64,000 bases of DNA from Symbiodinium sp. CCMP2592 (GCA_905221615.1 CAJNDT010006195.1:297901-361900); one strand, 5' to 3'. Numbered from the stretch's first letter, positions 41,100 through 53,539 are shown. The notes: a model not told the origin generated them from the sequence alone. Program-made: numbers and translations.

Positions 41100-41690
41100 G
41101 AGTGAGTTTAGGATACGACAACAACCGATCGGATGATGAGGGGGCAGGCTTAAGACATGCGATGTTTGAGAGGAGCCCGCTGTGAGGCATTGGACCCATC
41201 GCAGTTACCAAAAAGAGCGCGGATCTGAGATACGAAACCAACCGCCATCGCAGAGCCTCCTGAGGAGCCGGTTAATAGGCATGATCACTCGCCATCTTCT
41301 AACGAGGGGCCCCACCCAAGATATGAACGGAACCGCCATCTCATCATGGGGAAGCGAGTTTAAGATATGGGAGTAACCGCCATCGCCTAGTGATGCCATG
41401 GCATCATGGAACCAATCGCCGTAGGGGCCGGGCTCAAAGCGCCATCGTTTAAAGAGGGGTCGGGTTTAAGATACAAAGCTGAATCGCCGCTGCCGCGCGA
41501 AGTGGCCGGGTTTGAGATATGGACGTCCATCGCCTCATAGGGGACGGGATTAAGACGCCGCACTCGCCTCCTGAAAGGCCGGGTGTACAACCGCACTCAC
41601 CTAATGAGGGTCGGTTTAAGACATGAGCTTAACCGCTATCACTTACAAAGGGGGGGAGTTTAAGTTCTGGCACTTGCTGCGGCCTTTCAA
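41100..41690. repeat. Degenerate 55-bp minisatellite
   Basis: About ten imperfect units resembling GGGTTTAAGATATGAACCAA followed by CCGCCATCGCCTAATGAGGGGCC. It sits between the two opposite-orientation TTCGAA arms. Confidence 0.8.
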
Positions 41691-42290
41691 GCTTGGAGAC
41701 TTTTTAATCTCCTACTCTGAGTGAAACCTCGTAACTCGAAAGTCGCTGGACGTCAAACCTTCGCACTCGACGCGTTTCAAACCCTTCAAACTGCTCTCAA
41801 ACTCTCGAATTTTCAAGCCGTTCAATTTCAAACTCTCGAACTTTCCAACTCCAAGTCTTGCAAAATTGAATCTATCGAACGTGTTAAAAGTCTCGACCTT
41901 ACTGGCCAGCCGCGGACCGAACCTGAAGTCAGCCTTTCAATGTGTTCACTTTCAAGCTTTCGAACCGTCGAACTTTCAATCTCGAAACTTTCGAACCTGC
42001 CAAACCTTCGAACTATCGGAATTTCAAGTGTTCAAGCTCTCAAACTTTGAGAGCCCATCCAAGTCGGCCGCGGCAAAAGTTTGAAGTTTGAGCTCGAAAC
42101 AGCCAGTCGAGCTCGAAAGCTCGAAAGTTTGAGTTCGAATTTTGACAAGATTGAAGTTTGACGCCGCGTCGCAAGCGCACACCGAGGCGCCCGAACTTTC
42201 GAACTCCAGCACCTCTCAAAGTTTCAAAGTTTGGAACTTTCAAGCTCAAACTCTCAAAGCTTCGAGTTCGAACGACGTCGCTCGGGACGC
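41690..42290. repeat. CTTTCAAACTTTCGAAC degenerate repeat field, second arm
   Basis: The same vocabulary as 40390-40920 but mostly on the opposite strand (CTTTCAAACTCTCGAAC), with a short switch back at about 42075-42165. This makes a loose large-scale inverted arrangement around the minisatellite. Confidence 0.75.
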
Positions 42291-42834
42291 CATTCAATCT
42301 GTTGCATCGGCTGTTGCCAGCCAATGCCCCGACTGCACACTCTAATGCTGCAGTCAAGTCTCTCGAAAGCTCCCCTCAGCGTGGAGCTGTGCATCACCTC
42401 CAGTCGAGATGTTGCGCTTCCTCTTGACCATACAACAGGTTGGACGTGGTGGTTCTACCCTCCGCACAAAACCCAACCACCCACGTATGACAGCTGCTGC
42501 TCCTCACATTGGGAAACTCCAGGTATTCCAGTTCTCAGAAGACCAAGACTGCCCGATTCGAGCCTCTCGGGCCGAAGTGCTGGTAGGCTCAGATGTTAAC
42601 GACGATGTACTGCACGTACTCATGCATGACTGACACATATCATCCAACTTTGCGACCCAAGCCGTGCAAGGGCCAGCGGAACCACCTTCTTACCCGCGCG
42701 GAACCCCTATTTCCAAAATTTTCGCAGCCAGCACGAGCATAAAGGCATCAGCCCACCTTCTACACAAAGAAGCTGGACACATCCGCTGAATCTACGAGTA
42801 GCTGAAGCTGCACTCCAAACACGAGAGTTTCACG

Positions 42835-45800
42835 CCCAGGGTCCATGAGGCTCAGCACCACTTCGCAGCAAAGAGTGATGTTGAGGATTTGGTTCGGAAA
42901 GCCGTAGCCACCTGAACACGAATGGGCCACAGCCGAAAACACTGCATGGTGCATTTTTCCCTACATCTCGGTCATCTTGCCAAAGGCATCGCATGGCTCA
43001 AGGGAGCTTGGAGAGATTCCAAACCGAGCTTTGCAAGTTTACCTTGCTGCATGCCAAGCGATGAATCGAACACGAACCGCCTGAACCAAAAAGTGGCTGC
43101 CGCTTGGTCGTAGAGGCCAGCGCAGCCGCCACCTGCCCAAGCACCAGCGTCCAGTAGTAGACGGTCCTGGGCCGAGTGCTTCCCAAGGCCCACGGCTTGA
43201 CATAGATGAAAGGCACGACCAAAAAAATCCTACAGTTCTCGGTTCTCGGCCCAACATCAAGACAGCCGGATGCAAGTCATGTCGCATACCCCGCTTCTCC
43301 AAGACTTTTTGCCACATTGTCTCCTCAGCGTAGATTGTTGACACATGCACCGATCTTTAGATGCCAACCTTGCCTCCGGCGTGTAGTATGTCAGGTCGTC
43401 ATGCGTCCGTATTTGGTTGGCGAGTCCTTCGGTGGCCAAAAAGTACATCATCCAGCCTCACATGTTCAACTGCTTCACAGTCGTGTCGACCGCTAACAAT
43501 TCCACAAGCGCATGCGTAGTGCCATCGGGGAGCAGAATACAGCCTGCAGCACCCCGATATAGCCATAACTGTACAACAGGATCTTTGAGCTTATCATGCG
43601 CTCCTGTCAGACTGTTCTGTCGCAGTACAGCCTGCACAAAGTGTACCAACACGCAGCAGTTTGACGAAAACCATATCTGAAACAGCGACGACGGCTCCAG
43701 TCGTGGATGCCGTGGTGATCTGTTCATCAGCGAAGTTTCGGGACCTTGAGCTGCAAAGGCGACCTCGGCAGGACAGGTGGCCTAAGATGGTAGCCTGAAG
43801 CCTGATGCCGCAGCCGTGGCACTAATAAGCCAATCAGTTCCACAGGCTTTGCGTGACGCCAAGGGGCTGCAGTCCAAATGTCCGTGCCAATATCGATAAG
43901 CAAGACCTGGCACATAGGGCTCGGGCTCCAAGACCAGCGATCAAGGAAGGAGACGTGGATGGGGTTTCCCCCCCTCCCGTTTCCCCGACGGTTTTTCCCT
44001 TCGGCTCCAAGGGTCATGTCTGGTGAGCTCGCCTGCACTGCGGCAAGTGCTTCAGGCAGTCCGAAGACTTCGAAGAAAGCAGGTAACGCTTGCGGCCTCC
44101 AGAGGTCCGCAGAAGGCTACCACCGTTGCACATTACCTTTTGTTGTTAATGAACCAGCAGTTGCTTGCCAAGAGGCACTTTGGAACACAGCGTATACATG
44201 ATCGACTTCTGCAAGTTCTCACCTCAAGTTATCGTGACGTTTTCGAGCATTTGAAGCGCCCTGGCATCGGCCATTGAAGTGGAGTACTCTGGACCACAAC
44301 AGATAGTGCCCCACACCCCCTGCAGCTCGAAATGTCCGCCCCCCCCCCATCCCCCCCGACCGTCCTAGACGGGTCTACAGCCCGTTGACAGTTGGACTTT
44401 CCGCAATCGCAACGGGAGAATCAGGATCAGGAGTCCACGAGGGCAAGACCTCCCCTTTCATGTTTTGATTCCAAGTGCCAATGCTGCGTGCTCAGGTCTG
44501 CTTTGAACTTACAATCTCATCCTGACCTTGTCTCTGTGGCAAACCGTGACCAGGCTCGGCCAAGGCGCTCGCAAGTCTACCCTGCTCCATGCCTGAGATC
44601 GCCTCAGCAGTTGCCATGTACAATGCGAAGCTGCGAAATGTGGGACCAAGCTCTTTGCAGAAGAGAAGTTGTCATCGAGCAGAATGATGTCCGCAGCATC
44701 CTTTGCCAGCAAAGATGGCGAATTCATCAACAAATGTGAACGTGCAGTGTGGGTCTCGCCTGCGCCACAGACGTCCCCCGGATCCCCATGGCAATCCCCA
44801 CCTGACGGTGGAAACGGCACGTGAATGACACAAAAGCTGCCACGGAGAGGCCGAACGGCCGAACCAAACAAGCTTGAGCCTCGGCTTGCTTCAAAGCTGG
44901 CGCATCATTGACGCCGTCTCCAGTCATTGCAACGACATCGCCAAAGCCCTGCTGGCCAAAGGTTTGGTAGGCCTCGATACAAGATTCTGGGGAGGTGCCA
45001 TGCAGCGCGTCGACAAAGCAAATCTCCGCAAAGCCTGGACGATGATCCGCTTGTGCAAAGGCGAAACGCGGGCAAACACCCTGCAGGACTCAAGTTCGTC
45101 ACTCCAGCCGTATACTGCACACACTGCTTGTGTAACTCCCAACTTGTCTTCTGACCCTCCGCAAGAGCAGATCCGGGCCTCGTGTGCACAACCGCTTCGC
45201 GCCAGAACTCCTCCGCAGGCGACGCATGGACAAAGCAGGTGCCATTTTGCCGATCAGCCTTGCCGTCTGACTCAAGACGAGCAAACCCATCGTCGAGCGG
45301 CAGAAACTCGTCCAACTCCTTAGAACACACTACACTGCGCGACATGAAGCAAGTAAAACAACAAACTAAACAATAAGTTGACAATAAGCAAGTTTGACAG
45401 AAATACGACCTGCCCAGACTCAGATCCAAGCACTACCTTGCACAGCACCATGCGGTGGACAACCGGCGCTGACAACCCAAGCGAGCCTGAAAGCGCTCGC
45501 TCTCCCGGGATAGCTTCGTCGTGCTAGAGAGGATGTTCAATCTCTTGGCGATGGCTTTGGCGGTGTCCCCATGATCCCCTGTGACCATCACCACCTGCGG
45601 TCAACAACCCGCTGCTGCTGGAACCAATGCTGCTCCCGAGCCTTGACACCTGCGGAGTGAGCCTTCTCAACAGCTTCACGGACGCCTGGACGCGGAGGGT
45701 CCTCGAAAATTCGTTGGTCTCCGCCCTCGCCGCAAAGGCAAAGAAGCATTGCTTCAACGAGCCTCCATCGCGAAGAAGCCGAGAAAGCTACAGTCTTGCA

Positions 45801-48800
45801 AAGGGAAGTTGCAGCTATTCAGGTCGCCACCTGTACTCAGTGGCAAGCTTGAGAAAGGTGCAACAAACAGCTCCTATGTCCTATCCCACCTTGGAACTCG
45901 CCTTTGTGTGGAATGTCTTGGGCACTGAGTCTTCGTCCAGCCAGGGCAAGCACGCGCAGTCCCCTGGCGAGTCGACTCACATAACAGAACAGAAACTCAC
46001 AAGCAAACACCGCGCGCCTGTCCATGAGGCTTCCTCGGCACACACGATACACAACAGCCGGCAGCAGCGTGCAACTCCATTTCGACTGATGAAACCAGAC
46101 AGTTGCATCCCAGCTGCGCAGGTTGCTGAAAATTTGCTCGTCGGCCGTGCACAATTCCAGCACTCTCTCAGGCGCACCCTTCACGATCACCTCGTAAGAA
46201 GGGTCCTGAAGCAGGGTCATCAACAAATCAACATGCCTTCACAAGAGCAGGTGGTCCAGCAGAAGCAAAACAACTTCGAACATACGAGGCCGCAGGGGGC
46301 TGCGGTCTGGAGAGGGCAGGGGTCCTCTGACCCAAGTCTGTGCACCTTCGATTGTGGGATGCCCACCAACAGAACGTATCATCAACGGCAACACTGCACT
46401 CGGGCCGAAACCGTAAGCATCCACTTGTTCTCCGAGTTGAACGGAATGTCGAAAACCACATCCTGCCGAATGCTGTGGTCCTGACATCCTCCATAACGCG
46501 ACAGAACCACAATGCCCACCGCAGATCATCGATTCTGTAGGCAGCATCGTCCACTGCTCACGTGGGGAAGAAGGAAAATACCGGCCTTGCGCGCAGGAAA
46601 AGCCACCGCCTCTTTCAGCGGCTTTCCCAGCCTGGCTTTTGAGGTCTTAGTCCAAGGTTTCGCCGCTGTACTACTCTGAGCCTTGCGATACGATACTTGC
46701 CACCAGTACATGTAAGTTTTTACTGTCCTTGCTTCTGCTCCTCCTGCTACCCCGATTACTACTTCGACTTTTACGTCTTGGGCACTTCGGCTTCTACTAC
46801 CACCACGACTTTGGCTCTTCTCTCAAGCGAGCAGCAAACCTGAGCCCATTTCACAACAGTTTCTGCATGTGCGTACACAGTTCGAGAAGGTGACTGTACA
46901 AAGTTGTTGCCCATTGACCCAATTGCAGCACACGGCTCGGTGGCGACTCAGCTGCTTCCGCGAGCTACACCAGCATGAGAATCAGTCCCAGGAGCATAGT
47001 TGCAGCTGCTCTACAAATGGCGACTTCAGTGGGGGAGCCCACCACCTCTGCATGCAAGCAACGAGTATGACAGCACCCAGATTACAATGGTGCTGCATCG
47101 TGCCTGGGCAGCGCCAGCCCCAGACGAAGCCTGCACGGAGCTCCCCACGCCACACGCAGGACTAGAGCTCAAAGGGCCTGAACACTGTTGTTCGTAAGTG
47201 CAGCAGCTGCAAGCTGCTGCAAGCGCACGTCTCCTCGAACAACTTCAGCCTGCACAAGCAAAAATAGAGTGCAAAGATACGAGGCAATGAGTATTGGGTG
47301 AGCGAGTCCTCCCACCTGCAGCTGCTGCATGCTGAAAAGTGAAGCCTCGGATGGTGCTGACGTGCAGGACATGAGCTACAAACTTCTGTTTTCATGCCTG
47401 GATGCTCCACCTGCGGCCGGTACCAGAACGTGCTGCACCTCAGCCCGGTCTCGAAGGACTGCCAACCCGTGGGCATGGCATCTGTCTGCATCAGCTTTGA
47501 CTTCTCCGGGAAACACGGTACAATCTTGCCAAAGGCTGCTGCTGTCATCTCGCCAGTCGTCAATGTTCCAGTTTTGTCGGAACAAAAGACGGAAGCACCT
47601 GCAAATACAACGTATCAAAGGAGGCACCGAGACGGACAATCAAGCGGCGCACCGTCCCCAGTCACTTCCAAGGCAGGGCTCTGCAGCCATGCCTGGCCCT
47701 CCAAGCCCTTGGGCCCTCCAAGCCCATAATGAAAGGCAGCCTGACTGTGCAATGCCAAGTGACATCCGAGAGACTCGATCGCATCAAGCTTCTTGACGAC
47801 GACTTGCTGCCTGCCGCGGATTTCCGTGGCACTTGATAGCCTCACCGGCCGAGCATGCCTGGACATCCTGGACGATGCTATCCTGAGCCGAAAGCCAAAC
47901 AGAAGCCGACTGGCTGTTCATGGGTGTTCCACTGCATGCTTGTCGTCCGAGCTGCATCAATGAAAACGTGACGGTCGGCAGAAGCCCTTCAGGCACCTGC
48001 ACTTGGCATGTTGACATGCAAGCACATGCCTGTGCCAAATGCATCGGCCTGCGTGAATAACGCAGTAGCGCAGTTCTCCAGGATTTCCTTGGGCTGGTGG
48101 TGGAAGACTCCAGCAAGGGATGGCATTTCGTGCATGCCAAGGCTCTGCAGCACTTCGCACCTTCGGTGCCAGCCTGAGCGGTGATAATTGCAGGCCCAGG
48201 AATGAGCTTCGAGCTAAACACTCCCGAGGTCCACAAACAACTATGTAGCAGTCGTATGCAGTCGCAACCTCTACGACGACTGAGGTCGACCGTATGTGAG
48301 GTTAACCATGCAGGTGAGGACAGTATGGTCGACTGCCTGATGAGAACAACAGCCCAGCTACTGCCCAGCTTGTCCGGCGACCCCATACTCACGAACCATG
48401 CTGACAACCACAAGAAGAAAGGACTGACCCAGGGGGCTCGAGGGTGTCGGGTGTTGATTTAATTTTGCAGGGCATACTCCCAGTAGTACAGTCCGGTTTC
48501 TCCGCTCGCCTCACGTCACCTGCAGACATCCAAGCCCCCTCAATCCTTGGCAGCAGCTGCTGCCTCATGAAATCTTCTGCAGATGCTTCCGCCTCCTGTG
48601 ATCTCAGGGATAACCACTCCTCCTCTGTGTATTGGCGTAAGAGCACAAGGCCCGTGGCTGGTGCCAGATGTTCGGAAAGATCCACTGCGAGAAATGATGC
48701 TAGAGCAGCTTGCAGGGTGGCGGCAGCAAGCTTCCCGGAGTGAACGGCCAAAGCAGAGCCAGCAATATATCGCACCATGTTGTATAGGAATCCATCACCT

Positions 48801-51800
48801 TGCACCTGGATGCAGCCCAAATGGGTCCCGGGAATCTTCTCTGCATGTGCCCTGAGAACGGTTCGCTCACACGCTGCTCGCATGGATCTGTGCACCTGCA
48901 AAGATGAAATTGCTCCAGCGTCAGCGCTGTAGTTGGCATCCCGCCTCGACCTCTTCCAGCTTTGGAGACTATGAGCCCATGATTGGAGCTGGGGACTTCG
49001 CTGAATTTTCTTCTTCAGCCCTTCCAACTTCTTCAACTCCGTGAAATTGGCAAAGCAGTGGTCACCAGTAAACTGCTGAAGTATCTCCCGAAGGCCCTCG
49101 ATGTCCCCGTCTATCCACCGGAGAGGAAAGAAATAACCGTATTCTCTGGTCACATTGTGGGTGTGGCGCAGATTCACGCCCCGAGGTCTAAGCAGCGCTC
49201 GATGAATGCGAATGCTGGCCGGGAGCTCCGAGGACAGCGCACGAGCTGCCTCGATTGGACCTGGCAACCTCAGCACCGCTAACACAGGGCTCAGGGGAGG
49301 AAAGCTCGCTTCGCACCGGTTTTATTTTAGTTCGTGGTTTCGCAGGAGCAACATGACAGTCGATTTCTCCGGCTCACACCGGCACTGTCGCCTACCTGCA
49401 ACTGTCACACAGCTTGGGGCTGTACTCGTTCGCCAGCGGCTTGAGCAGAGGTGGTGTTGTCAAGAGGAAGCTGCGAGCGCTCGCACCGGCATCTACACGG
49501 CTCAGGCAGGCCCACTGGCTGCGACCCGTTCGCGAACCCGGCTGCGCGCAAACCCAGCCAAGCTTCTCGGCACCCTGCATGATCTGGCCGAGCACAGTCG
49601 GGCGCGACTCTTCAGCACCTGTGCTCTGCGAGCCATAGTAGCATGACCCATCGAACCCAACCTGAGCTGTGCTTGTCCGGACAGAAAAATTCATGTTGAC
49701 TTCCTGTTAATAACCCCCCCCCCTCGATTGATTGCTCGCCCCGGGTAAGGGGGGATTGACTATTGAGGGGGGTCCGTCGTCGCTTGGTTTCTAAAGCTTG
49801 CTGTCCTTTTCCTGGCCTCTGAAGGCACAAGAAGTAGCTAATTTGTTGTAGGTTCCCGGCGGGGGGGTTTCTTAATTGAGAGGGGGGTTTCTAATTGAGT
49901 TCCAGGGGTGGGGTTTTGTAACTGAGGGGGGGATTATAAAAATGAGGTCAACATTAATCTGCAGAGCGTCCCACAACACATATTCAATGGGACATCGAAA
50001 GTTATCCGAAAAGCTCAACCCAGCAACTTCCAGGAGGAAACTCTGAGCACGAAATCGAGTTGGAGGCCCTTCGACTCTCAGTGCTGTCGTCAAAGCTCGA
50101 GGGTCAAGTAAGGCATCTTCCGGAGCAAAATCCTCCACCAAAGTCCTTGGCAAAAGCAGCCCGTTTGACAAATACTGTCTTCCGAAGTGAGTTGGCTTCA
50201 CGACGAAGCCGCTCTCGGAAAGCAGCCCGTCCCAGCCGGAGGCCTTTCCAAGCTTCTCCGGAAGCTGAGCTCCGACCACCACCAAGAAAGCAGGATCTCC
50301 TTTGTAGAACTCCCCTGATCTGACCACTACAGAAAGCTGGCAGTCCGGAAAGTCTGGGTCCGGAAGGATTGCCAACTCGAAGCGGCCGTTGCTCGTCAGG
50401 TGCGGCACCATCTCTGAAACGAAGACAGGGTGCACAAGTGGCTCGGATTCCTTCGGCGACGCCGTGCAGGGTCGAACGAGGCGAGACTGAAGACAAGGGC
50501 GGTGAAGCAGCTTCTTCCCCAGGGCCAAAACCTTCAAAGTGCCCGCAAATGCTACCGAGCAGGCACTGGGAAGCCATCGGGGCCTAGCTCTGGTCTTGAT
50601 GGCCTCTGTGCTGTTCAGGGGTGGCGCCCTTACAGGGAAGGAAAGAAGCATCTCCAACCTGCGAGGATATGGCTGCGCGGAGTCCGGAAACCAGCCATCA
50701 TGAAGCGGTCAGTCGGTCATTCATCGTTATCTCTTCATGAAGAAGCCTGCCTGAACAATTTCGGAAAGCTTGCCAAGTTGCAGATTTGCCAGGAGAACGC
50801 ATGCAGCCACTCCACCCGCAACTTTTGCAATGGTGTGCACCTGTGAAGGACAACAGGTGCAGTAGAACAAACCAAGCGCGACCTGTGCATCGGTGCAGTT
50901 GCAGCAGCTGGCTTGGGTATTCAAGGCTTTCGCCACGTTTGGAGATCGATAATTTGGAGTGAAGGATCGTGGGAGTCTTTGCCCCTTCCTCGCGAACTAG
51001 CCAAGGAGAAACCAGGCTTTCCAGTTCAGTATCAGCATAGGGGCCGGTTAACCACCTTGCAACTCAAGAAAATCTTGCTGTGCTCGGCCCTAGCTTTTCC
51101 GGTACACAAGCCACACCGTAAACACATGGCCCACTGCGATTGAGCGACAGTTTCAAAGTACAAGAGGTACGCGTTTGCAAGATCCCTTTTAGTGCTGGTC
51201 GCAGCACGAAGCTTTCCATCTGCACTTCCAGCGAAGAACGGGGCGAGCCCTTCTTCATGGTATTCGCGATTTGGCCTGCCAAAACACCAGCACCGAGTGT
51301 GGGAAGCCCTGACTTCCGATGTCCAAACAGCCCTCATCTGAACCTAAGTCCGATGTTTCCGAAGCCCGTGCACACTGGAATTAAACGCATAATTGATAAT
51401 TGACTCATAACTGTCATCAGTCATACAACACTCTGACATAGATGCAGAATACTTCTAGCACAAGCTTTACTGCACACGGCGGCTTTGCTTGTGGCAAACA
51501 CATGAGCAATATCTTGCGTGCCTAAGAAGGTGCCATCACCGGTGGCACAGACGACGCAGGTTGCAGTTCCCTTCAGCACCGAGGTGCCAAAGAAGGCCAG
51601 GCAGTGAGCCTTCGTCAGGGGCCTCCTCCGTCCCTCCCTGTCCCAACATGCTCTCGATTTCGGATGCCCCTCGGCCTCTGTGGCCGGCACTGCAGGCAGC
51701 TCGGCGTTGGCACTGCGAGGTTCAGGTATCGTCTCGCCTGTCAGTGCCGCATTGTCGACCTCCATGCCAGTGCTGCAATGGATGATTCTCACATCCGCGG

Positions 51801-52775
51801 GGACCCGCTGACCAGGCTCCAAGAAGATGATGTCACCGGTCACCAACTCAGTAGGTGGCACCTCTTGGTCCAATCGCTGGCCACCGTCTGAAATACGAGT
51901 CGTTCTTACGAATTCAGCGGCCTGCATGTTGCGAAGGGCTTCCATGGAAGATTCGGCTTTCAGTTCCGTATAACACTGCAGCGCAGCCGTGCACAAAATG
52001 ACCAATGACAGTATGGCCGGCGTAACAGGGTCCCTCTCGCCCGGGTAGACGAAAAGTAGACACACCTGGCTGGCAAAGCCCGACTTCTCTAGAGAGAATG
52101 GGAAGGCATGCGGAAAGGAAAGAAACAGTCAGAGCACAGTGCACTTCTCTGCAGCCTCTGCAAATACACAGGCCCACAGCAGGAGGTTCAGAAGACCCGC
52201 GAAGGCAGTCCTGTTGAGAAGACACCACTTGAAGGCAAATGCCCTGTGGCAATCTCCTATAGATATGGCAGGAAGTATAAGGCAACACAGAAGAGGGCAC
52301 CGGATCCTTAGGAACTTCTCCAAGGGAGCTTCGACTTCTGGTGGCGTGAGCATGTTGGGGCCGTCCTGGAAAGGTGCGTGCCGTGCCGCACGGTGCGAAT
52401 CAAACGATTCTTGCCCCACTGACCAAGGCATCCTTGGCGAGGCGCCGGCGCACTTCAGCGCTCCTCAAACCACAGGGACCAGTCCGGCAGTGGCTCTCCT
52501 CAGACATAGCGAAAGGGTATTGCTACCAGCAGCAAAATACACAGCTTCTGGTGCATTGAGTCCTCACGGCTCGGAATTGAAGTGAGGAGGCGCCGGGCCA
52601 ACGTTTCCAGTTGTAGGCTGTGAACCGGATCCAAGTCTATCAGCTCCTGAGAATACCGGCACTGCTCTGCTTCGCCGTGAAGCCCACTCCACGGCTTGTC
52701 GTCCTCACTGCCGCTTCCAGACCTGCGCCGGCGCAGCTCCAAGCTCTGGCGCTGCCTGGCTGAAGCGTCTCTCAT
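42835..52775 (-). CDS. P2C-type (Na,K/H,K-like) P-type cation ATPase, about 24 exons
   Basis: Exons run in family order on the minus strand. N-terminus: DPVHSLQLETLARRL (about 52600). DGPNMLTPPEVEAPLEKFLR (52307-52365). TM1 GLLNLLLWACVF (52150-52210). TM2/actuator: GDIIFLEPGQRVPADVRII and VDNAALTGETIPEPR (51520-52060). IANTMKKGSPRSSLE (51210-51290). TM3 HTIAKVAGGVAACVLLANL (50750-50860). TM4 VPEGLLPTVTFSLM (47925-47995). VVVKKLDAIESLG (47770-47835). Phosphorylation site SVFCSDKTGTLTTGEMT (47570). Nucleotide domain: FDIPFNSENKWMLTV (46400-46490) and VIVKGAPERVLELC (46110-46225). FEDPPRPGVREAVEKAHSAG (45642-45720). VVMVTGDHGDTAKAIAKRLN (45530-45594). VFARVSPLHKRIIVQ (45035-45085). MTGDGVNDAPALKQAE (44880-44948). 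GIAMGIRGTSVAQ and DAADIILLDDNFSS (44655-44801). TM6 CQVLLIDIGTDIWTA (43870-43915). SYGYIGVLQAV (43540-43600). YFLATEGLANQIRTHDDLTY (43380-43450). VYYWTLVLGQVAAALA (43090-43190). TM9 GFPNQILNITLCCEVV (42835-42915). It would pump cations across the plasma membrane or an endomembrane using ATP. The actuator has TGET instead of TGES. PEGLL rather than PEGLP favours P2C over SERCA. TM10 and the stop were not found. Confidence 0.9.
48389..49694 (-). CDS. tRNA pseudouridine synthase (TruA/PUS family), nested in ATPase intron
   Basis: Two minus-strand exons. The first (about 49400-49694) starts near MNFSVRTSTAQVGFDGSCYY and contains SRPTVLGQIMQGAEKLGW and the catalytic-Asp motif CLSRVDAGASAR (G-R-x-D-[AR]-G in the family). 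The second (48389 to about 49285) has ALSSELPASIRIHRALLRP, REYGYFFPLRW, QQFTGDHCFANFTE and QGDGFLYNMVRYIAGSALAV, all standard for TruA-type enzymes that convert uridine to pseudouridine in tRNA. The joint between the exons (about 49286-49400) was not fixed. The whole gene lies between the ATPase TM3 and TM4 exons on the same strand. Its 3' end around 48395-48425 also reads, in another frame, SFLLVVVSMV, which could be the first half of ATPase TM4; the two genes may touch or overlap there. Confidence 0.85.
49695..49950. repeat. G-run-rich intron with repeated GGGGGG/AATTGAG words
   Basis: The plus strand has at least eight runs of five to nine G or C alternating with TTTCTAATTGAG-type words (GAGGGGGGTTTCTAATTGAG). 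It is non-coding between two coding exons. G-quadruplex formation is plausible on either strand. Confidence 0.7.
49950..50657 (-). CDS. Unknown domain upstream of the pseudouridine synthase
   Basis: A long clean minus frame reading MEMLLSFPVRAPPLNSTEAI, a basic/hydrophobic segment that could be a plastid or mitochondrial targeting peptide, then HPVFVSEMVPHLTSNGRFEL, LPDPDFPDCQLSVVVRSGEF, GFVVKPTHFGRQYLSNGLLL and FRCPIEYVLWDALQINV. It ends about 255 bp before the synthase start with only the G-rich stretch between, so the two may be exons of one protein. I do not recognise the domain. It too lies inside the ATPase TM3-TM4 intron. Confidence 0.6.
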
Positions 52776-53139
52776 ATCTTTCGAACGACGGGAGACCGCA
52801 CGTGCTTCACGCGCATATACAGAGTCAGACTCGCATGGTCGTCCTATAGACAAGCAGTCTGCATAGCCCTGACGCCAGACCCTGCCTGACACACTCGGCT
52901 AGACCAGTGATTTCATCACTGTTCGATGTCCTTCCATGACGCACAGCTGAAGCGCATGTATTTGTCCAGCTCTAGGACTCTAGGTGACTCAGCCATTACC
53001 ACGAACAACAGACTAGATTGGCTGTGCCACTCATGCGGCAAAAAAACGGTCCGGAAGGTTCCGCGCATGAACATCCTGAGGAGAAGGGGCGACAGTTACA
53101 GCTGCAACGAACTATAACGGCATGAAAGGCAAACGTATG

Positions 53140-53532
53140 TGCCATGACGCCACCTCACACCTGCTGGCTCAAGCTCATCGTGGTCAGCAAGTAATTGCCT
53201 GCTATGTGCCAGAAAGTGTTCGAGTACGCAAACTGGCGCACGATACGTGCCTGCCGCCATCCGCTTGGCCAAAGCCCTCGTCACACGAGGTCCTGCAAGG
53301 CTTCCGATGCCAGAAGAGCAGCGCCATTCCCCCACCGCGGCCCTCCGGTCCGGTGGGCTCCACCGCGTGCCGCCTGCCTGAAGCTAAAGATATCGGATTC
53401 AGGCGGAGACTCATGTTTCTCAGCGACCAGCTGCCTGACGCTCGCATTTACCTCTGGCGGAGACTCCGCTTCGCTCGTCCTCTGTGGGATGCTGTCACAA
53501 GTCAAGTCCAGCTCCCACATTCCCCGAGGAAA
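53140..53532 (-). CDS. Exon(s) of an unassigned gene
   Basis: The minus frame from about 53532 reads MWELDLTCDSIPQRTSEAES, then SPPEVNASVRQLVAEKHESP and GGPRWGNGAALLASEALQDL. A second frame to about 53140 continues TRALAKRMAAGTYRAPVCVL, EHFLAHSRQLL. A small intron or frameshift near 53285 would join them. It lies just upstream of the ATPase and could be its extended 5' region or a separate small gene. Confidence 0.35.
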
Positions 53533-53539
53533 ACAGTCT

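Larger units (their letters stand above)
44701..52432 (-). other. Six exactly mapped GC/GA introns of the ATPase gene
   Basis: Introns (minus strand): 52366-52432 GA-AG (67 nt, RRLAK/DGPN), 52211-52306 GA-AG (96, FLR/TAFAG), 45595-45641 GC-AG (47, SAGVK/VVMVTGD), 44949-45034 GC-AG (86, IIVQ/GFGDVV), 44802-44879 GC-AG (78, KQAE/VGIAMG), 44701-44759 GC-AG (59, SVAQ/DAADII). Each joint restores a motif universal in P-type ATPases, which makes the placement reliable. Confidence 0.85.

Noticed and set aside
40390..42290. Several ORFs in the TTCGAA field
   Set aside because: Residue bias (Phe, Ser, Leu, Asn) and absence of domains show they are repeat translations.
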